Part shown: positions 34,317 to 42,095 of the stretch, piece by piece
Position numbering within the stretch: the stretch's first letter is position 1
How the letters are laid out: each line of letters starts with the position of its first letter
NCBI RefSeq assembly: GCF_000308595.1
Contig: NZ_BAGA01000074.1
Coordinates: forward strand, 62,001-126,000
Length of the DNA: 64,000 nt
From: Nocardia higoensis NBRC 100133
GTDB taxonomy: Bacteria; Actinomycetota; Actinomycetes; Mycobacteriales; Mycobacteriaceae
Direction: 5' to 3'
Translations under genes and position numbers: made by a program
Notes under the pieces: generated by a model
Told to the model about the DNA's origin: nothing
Seen by the model: only the letters and a program-made list of their open reading frames with translations
The model's database searches: none

Positions 34317-35740
34317 GGACGCACCTCGGCGATGGCCTGCTCGTAGCCGACCGGGACCGCGCCGGGATGGGCCTGCCGGTACCGCTGGGCGGCCGACTCG
34401 GTCGTGAACGGCAGGAACTTCTCGCCGTCGCGCAGCCAGACCGCCTTGTCGGCGAACCAGCGGGTGCCCAGCTCGGCATCCGGGATGTAGGCGGCCCGGA
34501 CCTGTGCGCCTGCGGCCTTCGCCTCGCGCACCGCGCGCAGCAGGCAGTTCGGGTCGGCGGCAGGCTGCGGCTCCTCGGCCCCGTCTAGCCACACCTCACC
34601 GGCGGCGGCCGGATCGCCGGCCTCCACCTTGCACACCGGGTCGGTGCCGCTCACGCGGCTCGGATTGGCCCTCTCGGCCAGCGCCCGGTCGTAATCGCCC
34701 TGGCCGGTCGCCGCGAAGGCCTCGCGCAGCGGGGCGTCGTCGACGAAGCCGGCGATGTCGAGTTCGGCGAAATCGCCGATCGACTTCAGGTACGGCACAT
34801 CGCCCTCGAGCGCCTCGACGAGACTCGGCTTGAGCGTGGTGTCGAAGCTGGTGCCGCCGGGACCGTTGTAGAGGTAGACGACCTCCTGCGGCAGACCCGA
34901 GCCCTCGGCGACGATGCGCGCCGCCTCGAAGGGCTGCTCGTTGAGGAAGTTGGTCGCGTCGAGTTGCGCTGCCAGGAAGGCCTGCAGCACTTCGGGATGC
35001 TCGGCGGAGTAGGCGCGCCGGGCGACCACGCCATGGAAGGTCGGATAGTCCAGCTCGGCGCCGTCGTAGAGCAGCTTGGCCTTGTCCTGGAACACCAGCA
35101 GCCCCGGCCAGGCCACGAACTGCGAAAGCCCGCTCACCTGGTGCGATTCCAGTGCGCTCGCACCCACCTGCGGCTGCTGATTGACCACCTCGACACCGCT
35201 CGCCGGGTCGATGCCCGCCCGCGACAGCGCCTGCACCAGCGTGCCGTGCCCGGCGGAGCCGACGCTCGCCGACACCTTCCGGCCGGCCAGATCGTGCAAG
35301 CCGGTCGCGGTCGAATCATTGGGCACCACGACCATGTTCAGCGCGCCCTTGGGGTTGTACCCGGTCACCGAGACCAACGAGGTGGCCGACCGCTCATTGG
35401 CCTGCGTGCGCGAGCCGTTGATGAGCAACGGGTAGTCGCCCATCGAGCCGATGTCGATCTTCTCGGCCACCATTTGCGCGGTGATCGGCGCGCCGGTGTC
35501 GTAGTCCTGCCACTCGACCTGGTACTCCGCGCCGCCGGATGCGGTGATCGCGGCGAGCCGCTGCTCCAGGAATCCCTTGGCGCGCAACAGTGTTCCCGCG
35601 GTCACGGTGTTGATGGTCTTGGACTGGTAGCCGATGACCACCTTCACGGTGCCCGCGGGTGCGTCGTCGGAGGGCTCCAGAGAACAGCCCGCCGCGGCGA
35701 GGGCGGCGGCGAGCAGGACGGGGACGAGGCGTGCTTTCAT
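34313..35740 (-). CDS. ABC solute-binding lipoprotein with NosL-like C-terminal extension
   Basis: A 475-residue lipoprotein. Signal peptide MKARLVPVLLAAALAAAGC (lipobox AAGC), then an SsuA/NMT1-like periplasmic-binding fold (VVIGYQSKTINTV, DIGSMGDYPLLINGS, LAGRKVSASVGSAGHGTLVQAL). Typical family members end near residue 340-350; this one continues for about 110 residues with two isolated cysteines (DPVCK, DPNCLL) and AELGTRWFADKAVWLRDGEK plus FTTESAAQRYRQAHPGA, a pattern like the NosL/YoaF-type domain. The extension may bind a metal or interact with an exported partner; this is inference. Part of the coupled operon. Confidence 0.82.
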   Translation of the reverse strand: MKARLVPVLLAAALAAAGCSLEPSDDAPAGTVKVVIGYQSKTINTVTAGTLLRAKGFLEQRLAAITASGGAEYQVEWQDYDTGAPITAQMVAEKIDIGSMGDYPLLINGSRTQANERSATSLVSVTGYNPKGALNMVVVPNDSTATGLHDLAGRKVSASVGSAGHGTLVQALSRAGIDPASGVEVVNQQPQVGASALESHQVSGLSQFVAWPGLLVFQDKAKLLYDGAELDYPTFHGVVARRAYSAEHPEVLQAFLAAQLDATNFLNEQPFEAARIVAEGSGLPQEVVYLYNGPGGTSFDTTLKPSLVEALEGDVPYLKSIGDFAELDIAGFVDDAPLREAFAATGQGDYDRALAERANPSRVSGTDPVCKVEAGDPAAAGEVWLDGAEEPQPAADPNCLLRAVREAKAAGAQVRAAYIPDAELGTRWFADKAVWLRDGEKFLPFTTESAAQRYRQAHPGAVPVGYEQAIAEVRP

Positions 35741-35785
35741 CGTTCTCTCTTGATCGTTCTCTGGGACTCGGGTCGATGTGCGGGC

Positions 35786-36013
35786 TCAGCGGAGCAGATA
35801 GGGCATGTTGACGGAGACGGCGCCGGTGGGGCAGCGGGCGGCGCAGGGCCCGCAGTACCAACATTCGTCGACGTGCATATAGGCCTTGCCGTTGTCCGGG
35901 TTGATCGCCAGCGAGTCGAGCGGGCAGATCTCCACGCAGAGCGTGCAGCCTTCGATGCACAGCGATTCGTCGATCGTGACGGGGATGTCGGCGCGCTGGT
36001 TCACCAGTGCCAT
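35786..36013 (-). CDS. AprB-like ferredoxin with two [4Fe-4S] clusters
   Basis: A 75-residue dicluster ferredoxin: first motif CIEGCTLCVEICP, second CWYCGPCAARCP, eight cysteines in all. The second cluster motif and the acidic/aromatic lead-in resemble the AprB subunit of adenylylsulfate reductase (..CWECYSCIKICPQGAI). Its ATG overlaps the GntR stop (TAATG) and GGAGGG precedes it. It is expected to pass electrons to the AprA-like flavoprotein encoded downstream. Confidence 0.88.
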   Translation of the reverse strand: MALVNQRADIPVTIDESLCIEGCTLCVEICPLDSLAINPDNGKAYMHVDECWYCGPCAARCPTGAVSVNMPYLLR

Positions 36014-36768
36014 TACAGGACCCTCCATTCGGGATTGCCGCGGGACAGGCTGCCGCGCATGGTGATTCGGTCGCCGCGCATGCGGATGTACTCCAGGTCC
36101 ACCGGCCTGCCGCCGTCGAGGCGCGAGAGCCGCTCGAGCATGAGCAGCGGTGCGCCCGCGGGCAGGTCGAGCGTGGTGGCGGTGTGCGGATCGGCCGCCA
36201 CCGCCTCGAGTGCCAGGTCCGCCGAGCCGAGCGAGCAGCCCGCGATCTGTTCGATGAGCACGAAGATGTCGGTGTTCTCCAGGTCGTGCTCGAGCACCTG
36301 TGCGCCGATGTCGGGGGTGAGGTAGGTCAGGTCCAGGCTCAGCGGCATGTCGGCCAGGTAGCGCAGCCGCTCCACGTGCACGACCCGCTCACCCGGAGCG
36401 AGTTCGAGCCTGCGGGCCACCGCGGGCGGGGGAGTGATGTGGGTGGCGACCCGCACTTCGTTGCGCACCGTGCCGTGGCCCTTGAGCGTTTCCTGCAGGC
36501 CGAGCAATTCGTCGAGTCCGTGGTCGTATTTGCGGCGCGCGACCCGCGTGCCCAGCTTCGGGGCGCGTTCGATCAGACCCTCCTCCTTGAGCAGGGTCAG
36601 CGCCTCCCGGATGGTGTTGCGCGAGGCCGCGTATTCCGCCGCCAGTTCCTGCTCGCCGGGCAGCGCGTCGGCGAACGCGCCGACATGGATCTGATGGCGC
36701 AGCAGGTCGGCGACCTGGCGCGCCTGATCCGCGCGCAACCGCCGGATCGGCGCCGGTTGGGCTCCCAT
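36013..36768 (-). CDS. GntR-family regulator, HutC/UTRA type
   Basis: A 251-residue repressor-type regulator: winged helix (LPGEQELAAEYAASRNTIREALTLLKEEGLIER) and C-terminal UTRA ligand-binding domain (RVVHVERLRYLADMPLSLDLTYL). The ATG at 36768 has GGCGGAG upstream; the frame is open further to 36909 but without a better start. First gene of the operon with ferredoxin, importer and flavoprotein, so it is the likely substrate-responsive controller of the whole unit. Confidence 0.88.
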   Translation of the reverse strand: MGAQPAPIRRLRADQARQVADLLRHQIHVGAFADALPGEQELAAEYAASRNTIREALTLLKEEGLIERAPKLGTRVARRKYDHGLDELLGLQETLKGHGTVRNEVRVATHITPPPAVARRLELAPGERVVHVERLRYLADMPLSLDLTYLTPDIGAQVLEHDLENTDIFVLIEQIAGCSLGSADLALEAVAADPHTATTLDLPAGAPLLMLERLSRLDGGRPVDLEYIRMRGDRITMRGSLSRGNPEWRVL

Positions 36769-37116
36769 TCGCTCCGCCTCTCCCTCGCTGACCTGCACGA
36801 ACAGCGACGATAGACCCGTTCGGCAGGCGAAAATCACCCGCGGGGAGATGGTCGTGACCTTGCGCTCACTTTGCGCCAGGCGGGGGCGCGCATCGACCAG
36901 CGCGAACATCGAGGCGCCGGGTTATTACGCCACCCGGCCGCTCAGGTCTCGAGTTTCGATCACGCCGATTCGAATGCCCGGTTCGGGGGGCGGACCGCGC
37001 CACCGCGCGCCGAGGGCGCCGGGACCGATCCAGGAAATCGGTGGCAGTGCGGCGGCCGAGCGTGATCAGCTGGACCGTTCGCGATTCTTGCGGACGCTAC
37101 CGGAGGAGAAGACATC
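36769..37116. other. Divergent intergenic region
   Basis: About 350 bp between the GntR-led operon and the metallophosphoesterase. It must hold both promoters. I see no coding frame I trust and no clear palindromic operator; the central part (around 36910-36990) is somewhat less GC-rich. Confidence 0.5.
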
Positions 37117-37716
37117 ATGGGTGAGACCTGGTTCACAGCCGACCTGCACCTCGGCCACCGCCTGTGTACCCGGCTCCGCGGCTTCGGCGAGGACACCGAG
37201 GCGCACGATCGCGCCCTCGCCGAGCACTGGGACGCCGTGGTCCGCCCCGATGACCAGGTCTGGGTGCTCGGCGACATCTCCATCGGCTCCGGCGCCGCCG
37301 AACGCCGAGCTCTCGCCTGGATCGCGCACCGCCCCGGCGTGAAGCACCTCGTCGCGGGCAACCACGACCCCTGCCATCCCCTGCACGTGCGCTCCCATCT
37401 CGCCCAAGCCCGCTTCCTGGCCGTCTTCGCCTCGGTCCAGTCCGCCGCCACCCGCAAGATCGAGGGTGAGCGAGTGACGTTGTCGCACTTCCCTTATCGC
37501 GACGACGCCGACGGCGACCACTCGCCCGAACTCCGCCACAACGAATGGCGGCCCGTCGATCTCGGCGGCTGGCTGCTGCACGGACACACCCACTCGGAGA
37601 TCGCGCAGCGCGGGCGGCAACTGCACGTCGGCGTGGACGCCCACGGGTTCGCGCCGGTGCCGTTGCGGTGGGTGGAGGACAGGCTCGCCGATCGCGCGAA
37701 CGCCGGCGCCCGCTGA
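37117..37716 (+). CDS. Metallophosphoesterase (YfcE-like/calcineurin fold)
   Basis: A 199-residue binuclear metallophosphatase. All motif blocks are visible: DLHLGH, GDISIGSG, GNHD, SHFP and GHTHSE. GGAGGAG lies upstream of the ATG. The family hydrolyses phosphomono- or diesters; the natural substrate is unknown. The gene is apparently monocistronic. Confidence 0.88.
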   Translation: MGETWFTADLHLGHRLCTRLRGFGEDTEAHDRALAEHWDAVVRPDDQVWVLGDISIGSGAAERRALAWIAHRPGVKHLVAGNHDPCHPLHVRSHLAQARFLAVFASVQSAATRKIEGERVTLSHFPYRDDADGDHSPELRHNEWRPVDLGGWLLHGHTHSEIAQRGRQLHVGVDAHGFAPVPLRWVEDRLADRANAGAR

Positions 37717-37919
37717 ACCACCGGATACAGCAGCCGGTTCGTGAGCCGAGAGGTCGGAGGGGATTCTCCGGTCGACGGAACGGTCTCGCCCGGCGCCGAG
37801 GTGCCTGCCCATTCACCCACGGGGCGCGGCAACGGCGGGGGTGGACGCCGAACCCGCCGAGTTCTGTATCGTCGCTGCGTTCTGTGTCGTCGTTGACGGC
37901 CGTCTCGGAAGTGGGTGCT

Positions 37920-38894
37920 GTGCGGATCGCAATTCTGGCCTACGAGGGCTGTTTCGCCTCCGAAGTATTCGCAGTCTCCGATTTTCTGCGCATCGCCAAT
38001 CATGTCGCCAGCGGCAACGGCGCCGCTCCCGCCGATCTGTTCCGGACGTCGGTGGTCGCCGCGTCGCCGGAGCCGGTGGCCGCAGCGGGCGGGTTCACGA
38101 TCGGGGCGAGCGCATGGCATGACCGTTTCGATCTGCTCGTGGTACCAGGGTTCGAGCTCACGCCCGCCGCCGACCTGGACGCCCGGCTCGGCGACCGCGG
38201 CCGCGAGATCGCCTTTCTGCGCACCGCGGGGCGCCGCCGCACCCGGATCGCCTCGGTGTGCGTCGGCGCCTTCCTGCTGGGTGAGGCCGGTCTGCTGAAC
38301 GAGCGACGGTGCACCACGTCCTGGCTGTTCGCCTCGGCACTGGCCAGGCGGTATCCGCGGTCGACGGTGTGCGCGGAGTCGCTGATCGTCACCGACGAGC
38401 ACATCACCACCACCGCCGCGTTCACCGCGTCACTCGACCTCGCGACCAGCATCGTGCGGGACCATCTCGGCGCCGACGTCGCGCGGGCCGCCGCACGCAT
38501 CACCCTGGTGGCGGAGAACCGGACCAGCCAGGCGCCGTACGTGGTCGAGTCCATGGTGCAGACGACCGCGGGGCCGTTCGCGATCGCGGTCCAGCACTGG
38601 CTGGTCGATCACCTGGCCGAGCCCTACAGCCTCTCCCGGCTGGCAGAGGCGTTGCACGTCAGCACCAGGACGGTGCTGCGGCGCTATGCCGAGGAGACCG
38701 GCTGTTCACCGCTGCACTTCCTGCAACAGGCGCGGATCGGCGCGGCCAAACGACTCCTGACCGACACCGATGTGCCGATCGGCGAGATCCCGCGACGCGT
38801 CGGGTATCAGGACCCGAGCACGTTGCGCCGACTGTTCTCCGATCGCGTCGGCATGGGGCTCGGCGACTACCGCCGCCGGTTCCGCACACGCTGA
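37920..38894 (+). CDS. GlxA-like AraC-family regulator with DJ-1/PfpI domain
   Basis: A 324-residue regulator: N-terminal class I glutamine amidotransferase-like fold (VVPGFELTP, ASVCVGAFLLGEAGLL with the elbow Cys) and C-terminal AraC helix-turn-helix pair (YSLSRLAEALHVSTRTVLRRYAEETG, VPIGEIPRRVGYQDPSTLRRLF). The GTG at 37920 opens directly into the first beta strand VRIAILAYEG. It lies 125 bp upstream of a dienelactone hydrolase that it may control. Confidence 0.88.
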   Translation: MRIAILAYEGCFASEVFAVSDFLRIANHVASGNGAAPADLFRTSVVAASPEPVAAAGGFTIGASAWHDRFDLLVVPGFELTPAADLDARLGDRGREIAFLRTAGRRRTRIASVCVGAFLLGEAGLLNERRCTTSWLFASALARRYPRSTVCAESLIVTDEHITTTAAFTASLDLATSIVRDHLGADVARAAARITLVAENRTSQAPYVVESMVQTTAGPFAIAVQHWLVDHLAEPYSLSRLAEALHVSTRTVLRRYAEETGCSPLHFLQQARIGAAKRLLTDTDVPIGEIPRRVGYQDPSTLRRLFSDRVGMGLGDYRRRFRTR

Positions 38895-39019
38895 GGGCCG
38901 AGCGACGCGGTGGCCGGATCCCCACGAAAGGTGGCGATCGCGCCCCTGCCGCACCGTGCCCCCGGCCGCGAGGATCGAGCCTGTTCACCCGAGCCACCCG
39001 ACGAACAGGACTATCCGCC

Positions 39020-39853
39020 ATGGCAACTCGCGCGCTGACCGAGGACGATCCGCTCGACGATTTCGAGCGCCGTCACCTCACCTTCGACTCGGTGACGAAG
39101 GTGGTACTCGTCTCCGGCTCGGGTCCGGCCGTCGTCGTGATGCCGGAGATGCCCGGCATCAGCCCTCACGTCGCCCGTTTCGCGCGCTGGGTTCGGGACG
39201 CCGGGTTCACCGTGTACCTGCCGTCCCTGTTCGGCCGCGACGGTGCGGTACCCGCCGCCGAGGAAGGCGCGGCGGTGATGCGGCGCGCGTGTGTCAGCGC
39301 CGAGTTCCGTGCGTTCGGCGCCAACCGGACCAGCCCCGTCACACGATGGTTGCGCGCCCTGGCCGCCGCCGCGCACCAGGAGTGCGGCGGCCCCGGCGCC
39401 GGGGCCATCGGCATGTGCTTCACCGGCAACTTCGCCCTGACCATGATGCTCGAGGCGTCGGTCCTCGCGCCGGTGCTCTGCCAACCCTCCCTGCCGATCG
39501 ACGACCCCACCGGCCTCGAGATCGCGCCCGAGGACCTCGAGGCGGTGCGAGAACGACTCGACCGCGACGACCTGACCGTGCTCTCGTACCGGTTCGCCGG
39601 CGACAAGTGGTGTCGCGCCGAGCGTTTCGCCGCCTATCGGTCCGCGCTCGGCGACCGATTCGTCGGCACGGTGCTCCCCGACAGCGCGGCCGACCCCACA
39701 CCGCCGCCCTTCTTCGCGGAGGTGGTGGCGAGTCCGCACAGCGTCGTGACGGCGCACCTGATCGACGCCGCGGGCGAGCCGACTCTCGCCGCCCGCGACG
39801 AGATACTGAACTTCCTCGCCGCACGGCTGGCCCCCGGACGCGGAATGCCGTGA
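39020..39853 (+). CDS. Dienelactone hydrolase-family protein
   Basis: A 277-residue alpha/beta hydrolase of the DLH family. The nucleophile elbow reads GMCFTGN, the Cys version found in dienelactone hydrolases; Asp and His are probably in FAGDKW and SPHSVV. The ATG is the first in frame after the AraC gene. Could act on a lactone or ester; no pathway partner is evident. Confidence 0.8.
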   Translation: MATRALTEDDPLDDFERRHLTFDSVTKVVLVSGSGPAVVVMPEMPGISPHVARFARWVRDAGFTVYLPSLFGRDGAVPAAEEGAAVMRRACVSAEFRAFGANRTSPVTRWLRALAAAAHQECGGPGAGAIGMCFTGNFALTMMLEASVLAPVLCQPSLPIDDPTGLEIAPEDLEAVRERLDRDDLTVLSYRFAGDKWCRAERFAAYRSALGDRFVGTVLPDSAADPTPPPFFAEVVASPHSVVTAHLIDAAGEPTLAARDEILNFLAARLAPGRGMP

Positions 39854-39863
39854 CGACGCGGTA

Positions 39864-40061
39864 TCAGTTCCCGTCGCCCGGCCGATGCGTGGTGCTGAGC
39901 GGAACCGTCCACGGTGCCACGCTGATCTGCCCGGGCGACACATCCGCGGTCGGGTCGACGGCGAAGATCAGCACCACCATCAAGACGGGGACCAGCGCGA
40001 GCCCCGCTGCCAGGCTGATCAACGGCTGCCGCCAGAATGCCCAGCTCCGTGGGTTGTCCAC
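39864..40061 (-). CDS. Small membrane protein, tandem copy 1 (65 residues)
   Basis: MDNPRSWAFWRQPLISLAAG leads into one helix (LALVPVLMVVLIFAV), then an outward tail APWTVPLSTTHRPGDGN. It is clearly homologous along its full length to the gene at 40229, including the 26 bases before the GTG. GGGGAGC serves as ribosome site in both. Unknown function. Confidence 0.65.
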   Translation of the reverse strand: MDNPRSWAFWRQPLISLAAGLALVPVLMVVLIFAVDPTADVSPGQISVAPWTVPLSTTHRPGDGN

Positions 40062-40228
40062 TGCGCGCTCCCCTCACGATCCGACACGCGATCAATCGCA
40101 TGAAGGCCGAAGTATTGCATGCTTGCCGATACCCGCGCGCGGGCGTTCACTGCCCACTGTCGGCGGACGGATCACGCTGTGCTGCACGACATCCGCTGCG
40201 CGGGCGCGATTACCGGCACGGCGGGACA

Positions 40229-40423
40229 TCAGTTCCCGTTGCCCGGCCAGCGCGGCGTGCTCAACGGCACCGTCCACGGCGCCTCGCTGATCCGGGCGGG
40301 GGGTACGTCCTCGGTGGGCTCGCCGACGGAGAACAGCGCCGTCCCGGCGGCGATCAGCGCGAGTGCTACTGCCAGGCCGGCCAACGGCTGCAGCCAGAAC
40401 TTCCAACTCCTTGGGCTGTGCAC
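40229..40423 (-). CDS. Small membrane protein, tandem copy 2 (64 residues)
   Basis: MHSPRSWKFWLQPLAGLAVA starts the same layout as the neighbouring copy: short amphipathic start, one membrane helix, and the shared APWTVPLST motif near the C-terminus. Two complete, open copies with conserved ends suggest both are translated. Confidence 0.65.
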   Translation of the reverse strand: MHSPRSWKFWLQPLAGLAVALALIAAGTALFSVGEPTEDVPPARISEAPWTVPLSTPRWPGNGN

Positions 40424-40551
40424 TGCGCGCTCCCCTCACGATCCGACATACGGTCGATCGCGTGGAGCGCCGGGGTATTACACGCCGCGGACACGGGTGC
40501 CCAGGTGCTCACGGCTCCTCGTCGGGGCGCGGCGCCCGCAGTCGGCCTCGT

Positions 40552-41181
40552 TCAGGCCTCGGTGGCGAGTCGCACGCCGAAGCCGACGAGCACCAGGCCG
40601 GTGAGCCCGTCGATCCGGCGACGGATTCGCGGTGTCTGCATCCAGCCCGCGATCGTGCCGGAGGCGATCACGAGAGTGGCGCAGTAGATCGCGGTCAGGG
40701 CGACGTAGAACAAGCCCAGCCCGAAGGTGGTCCAGGCGACGGGGTAGCCGTCCGGGACGAAGCCGGGCAGCAGACTGATGAACAGCACGCCGATCTTCGG
40801 ATTGAGGATGTCGGTGAGGAACCCGGCGCCGAACCCGCCCGAGCGGCTGGGCGCGGGGCTCCCGACGGGGTCGGTGAGCTGCGGGGCGGTGGTGAGCAGC
40901 GAACGCAGCGACTGCACGCCGACCCAGATCAGATAGCAACCGCCGACGAGTTTCAGCGCCTCGTACCCGATCTCGCTGGCCTGGAGCAGCGCCGACAGCC
41001 CGAGGACGGCGGCGGCGATCCACACCAGCAGCCCGCACAGCACGCCCGCCGAGGTGAGCAGGCCCTCCCGCCGCCCACCGCGGACCAGCCCCCGAACGAC
41101 GACCAGGGTGTCCGGACCGGGCAACACCACCAGGAGCACCGCGGCGACGGCGAACGACAAGAGCATGGCGAGCACCGGCAC
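40552..41181 (-). CDS. LysE/RhtB-family amino acid exporter
   Basis: A 209-residue translocator with about six helices and the family's N-terminal VLPGPDTLVVVRGLVRGGRREGLLTSAGVLCG and FLTDILNPKIGVLFISLLP motifs. Exports an amino acid or similar metabolite. Start ATG at 41181; a weak site only. Confidence 0.88.
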   Translation of the reverse strand: MPVLAMLLSFAVAAVLLVVLPGPDTLVVVRGLVRGGRREGLLTSAGVLCGLLVWIAAAVLGLSALLQASEIGYEALKLVGGCYLIWVGVQSLRSLLTTAPQLTDPVGSPAPSRSGGFGAGFLTDILNPKIGVLFISLLPGFVPDGYPVAWTTFGLGLFYVALTAIYCATLVIASGTIAGWMQTPRIRRRIDGLTGLVLVGFGVRLATEA

Positions 41182-41548
41182 ATCCTATGTCCGGGCTCGT
41201 GGCACTGCTCATCGTTGTCTTGCGGTGTCAGGACAGCCCGGCGTCGGCCTGTCAGAGGGGCTCGCGCGTCGCTCACAGCTCGCCATGGTCGTGGCCGGAG
41301 GTGGGGACTCATTCCCTGGTCCGTCCGGCGGTGAAGTAGGCGAGCTCCACCGCGTCCAGCCTGCTGGTCGAGCCGCCGTTCGTAGATGACGGGTTCCTGT
41401 CCGCCTGCGGTGGAGATGTCCCAGCCGTGCAGCCGTTTGAGAGTGATGGCTATCGATTGGAGCGTGAAATAGGCTGGCGTGAAGTGCAATTCAGGAATAT
41501 CCTCCTCGATGGATCTTCTGAACCCGCCTGGCGATATGGGAGCAGTAT
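41182..41548. other. Intergenic region with a possible minus-strand relic
   Basis: No intact gene seen. On the minus strand, a stretch ending LKRLHGWDIS around 41420 and a second frame continuing PQADRNPSSTNGG to a stop near 41280 look as if one base were inserted in a small gene, but I cannot name a family. The last 150 bp are less GC-rich than the surroundings. Confidence 0.3.
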
Positions 41549-42046
41549 GTGCGTCAACGCGTAGTGGTGTTCATGGAGTACCGAGGTGGCGCCGACCCTC
41601 GAGTCGTCTATCACGATCCTCGGCGAGACGGTGGACTCACGTACACAGACGGGTGCCCGCTGCTGAAGCTCGAGCGTGGTCTGTCTCGGATCTGTGGGGG
41701 CGATGGGTGTGCCGGAAGGCGTTTGTTCAGGCGTGTGCCCGATGCCTGGATCGCATGTCCGGTTTGCTTGGATCGTGAGAAGTGCCCGCCCCGGTGGACT
41801 CCGTGCCGAGTGAGCGTCGGCGAGGATTGGTTGCCCGCCAGCTTGCTACGTTGGGGCCGCACTGGCAACGGGGGATGGCGGGGGTTGATCTGCCGGCGAG
41901 TGGACGGGCGCTTGATCTGCGAGGCGAAGGACTCCGTCGAACTACGACTCGATGACGATCCGGTCCCGTGGCCTTCCCCGTCGATCGAAAGCATTCGGAG
42001 GGGTTTCGCCGAGTTGCGTGAGGCACCGCGCAAAGAGGACTGCTGA
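41549..42046 (+). CDS. Cys-rich hypothetical protein, atypical codon use
   Basis: A 165-residue protein with eight or so cysteines in the first 90 residues (DGCP, RICGGDGCAG, ACPVCLDREKCP, TPCRV), hinting at a zinc-ribbon fold, and Trp-rich blocks (EDWLPASLLRWGRTGNGGWRG). Its codons use more A/T at third positions (CGA, TCT, GAT) than neighbours, suggesting recent acquisition. GGGAG lies before the GTG; an ATG at 41573 is an alternative start. No family recognised. Confidence 0.55.
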   Translation: MRQRVVVFMEYRGGADPRVVYHDPRRDGGLTYTDGCPLLKLERGLSRICGGDGCAGRRLFRRVPDAWIACPVCLDREKCPPRWTPCRVSVGEDWLPASLLRWGRTGNGGWRGLICRRVDGRLICEAKDSVELRLDDDPVPWPSPSIESIRRGFAELREAPRKEDC

Positions 42047-42075
42047 CGGCGCAAGGCCGGGCGATGACAGTCCTC
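42035..42075. terminator. Hairpin between convergent genes
   Basis: GAGGACTG is mirrored exactly by CAGTCCTC with a long loop that contains a smaller GC-rich hairpin. It overlaps the stop of the Cys-rich gene and precedes the acyl-CoA dehydrogenase end. Confidence 0.4.
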
Positions 42076-42095
42076 GATGTGCGTCGTTGATCAGC

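Larger units (their letters stand above)
39864..40448 (-). repeat. Tandem gene duplication (two units of about 220 bp)
   Basis: Units 39864-40086 and 40229-40448 are direct repeats. The 26 bases CTGCGCGCTCCCCTCACGAT... immediately upstream of each coding start (40061-40086 and 40423-40448) are identical; the coding parts have diverged. The shared leader keeps the ribosome site GAGGGGAGC. Confidence 0.7.

Noticed and set aside
41280..41489. Minus-strand small gene upstream of lysE
   Set aside because: Needs a one-base correction and matches no family I know; recorded only as a possible relic.
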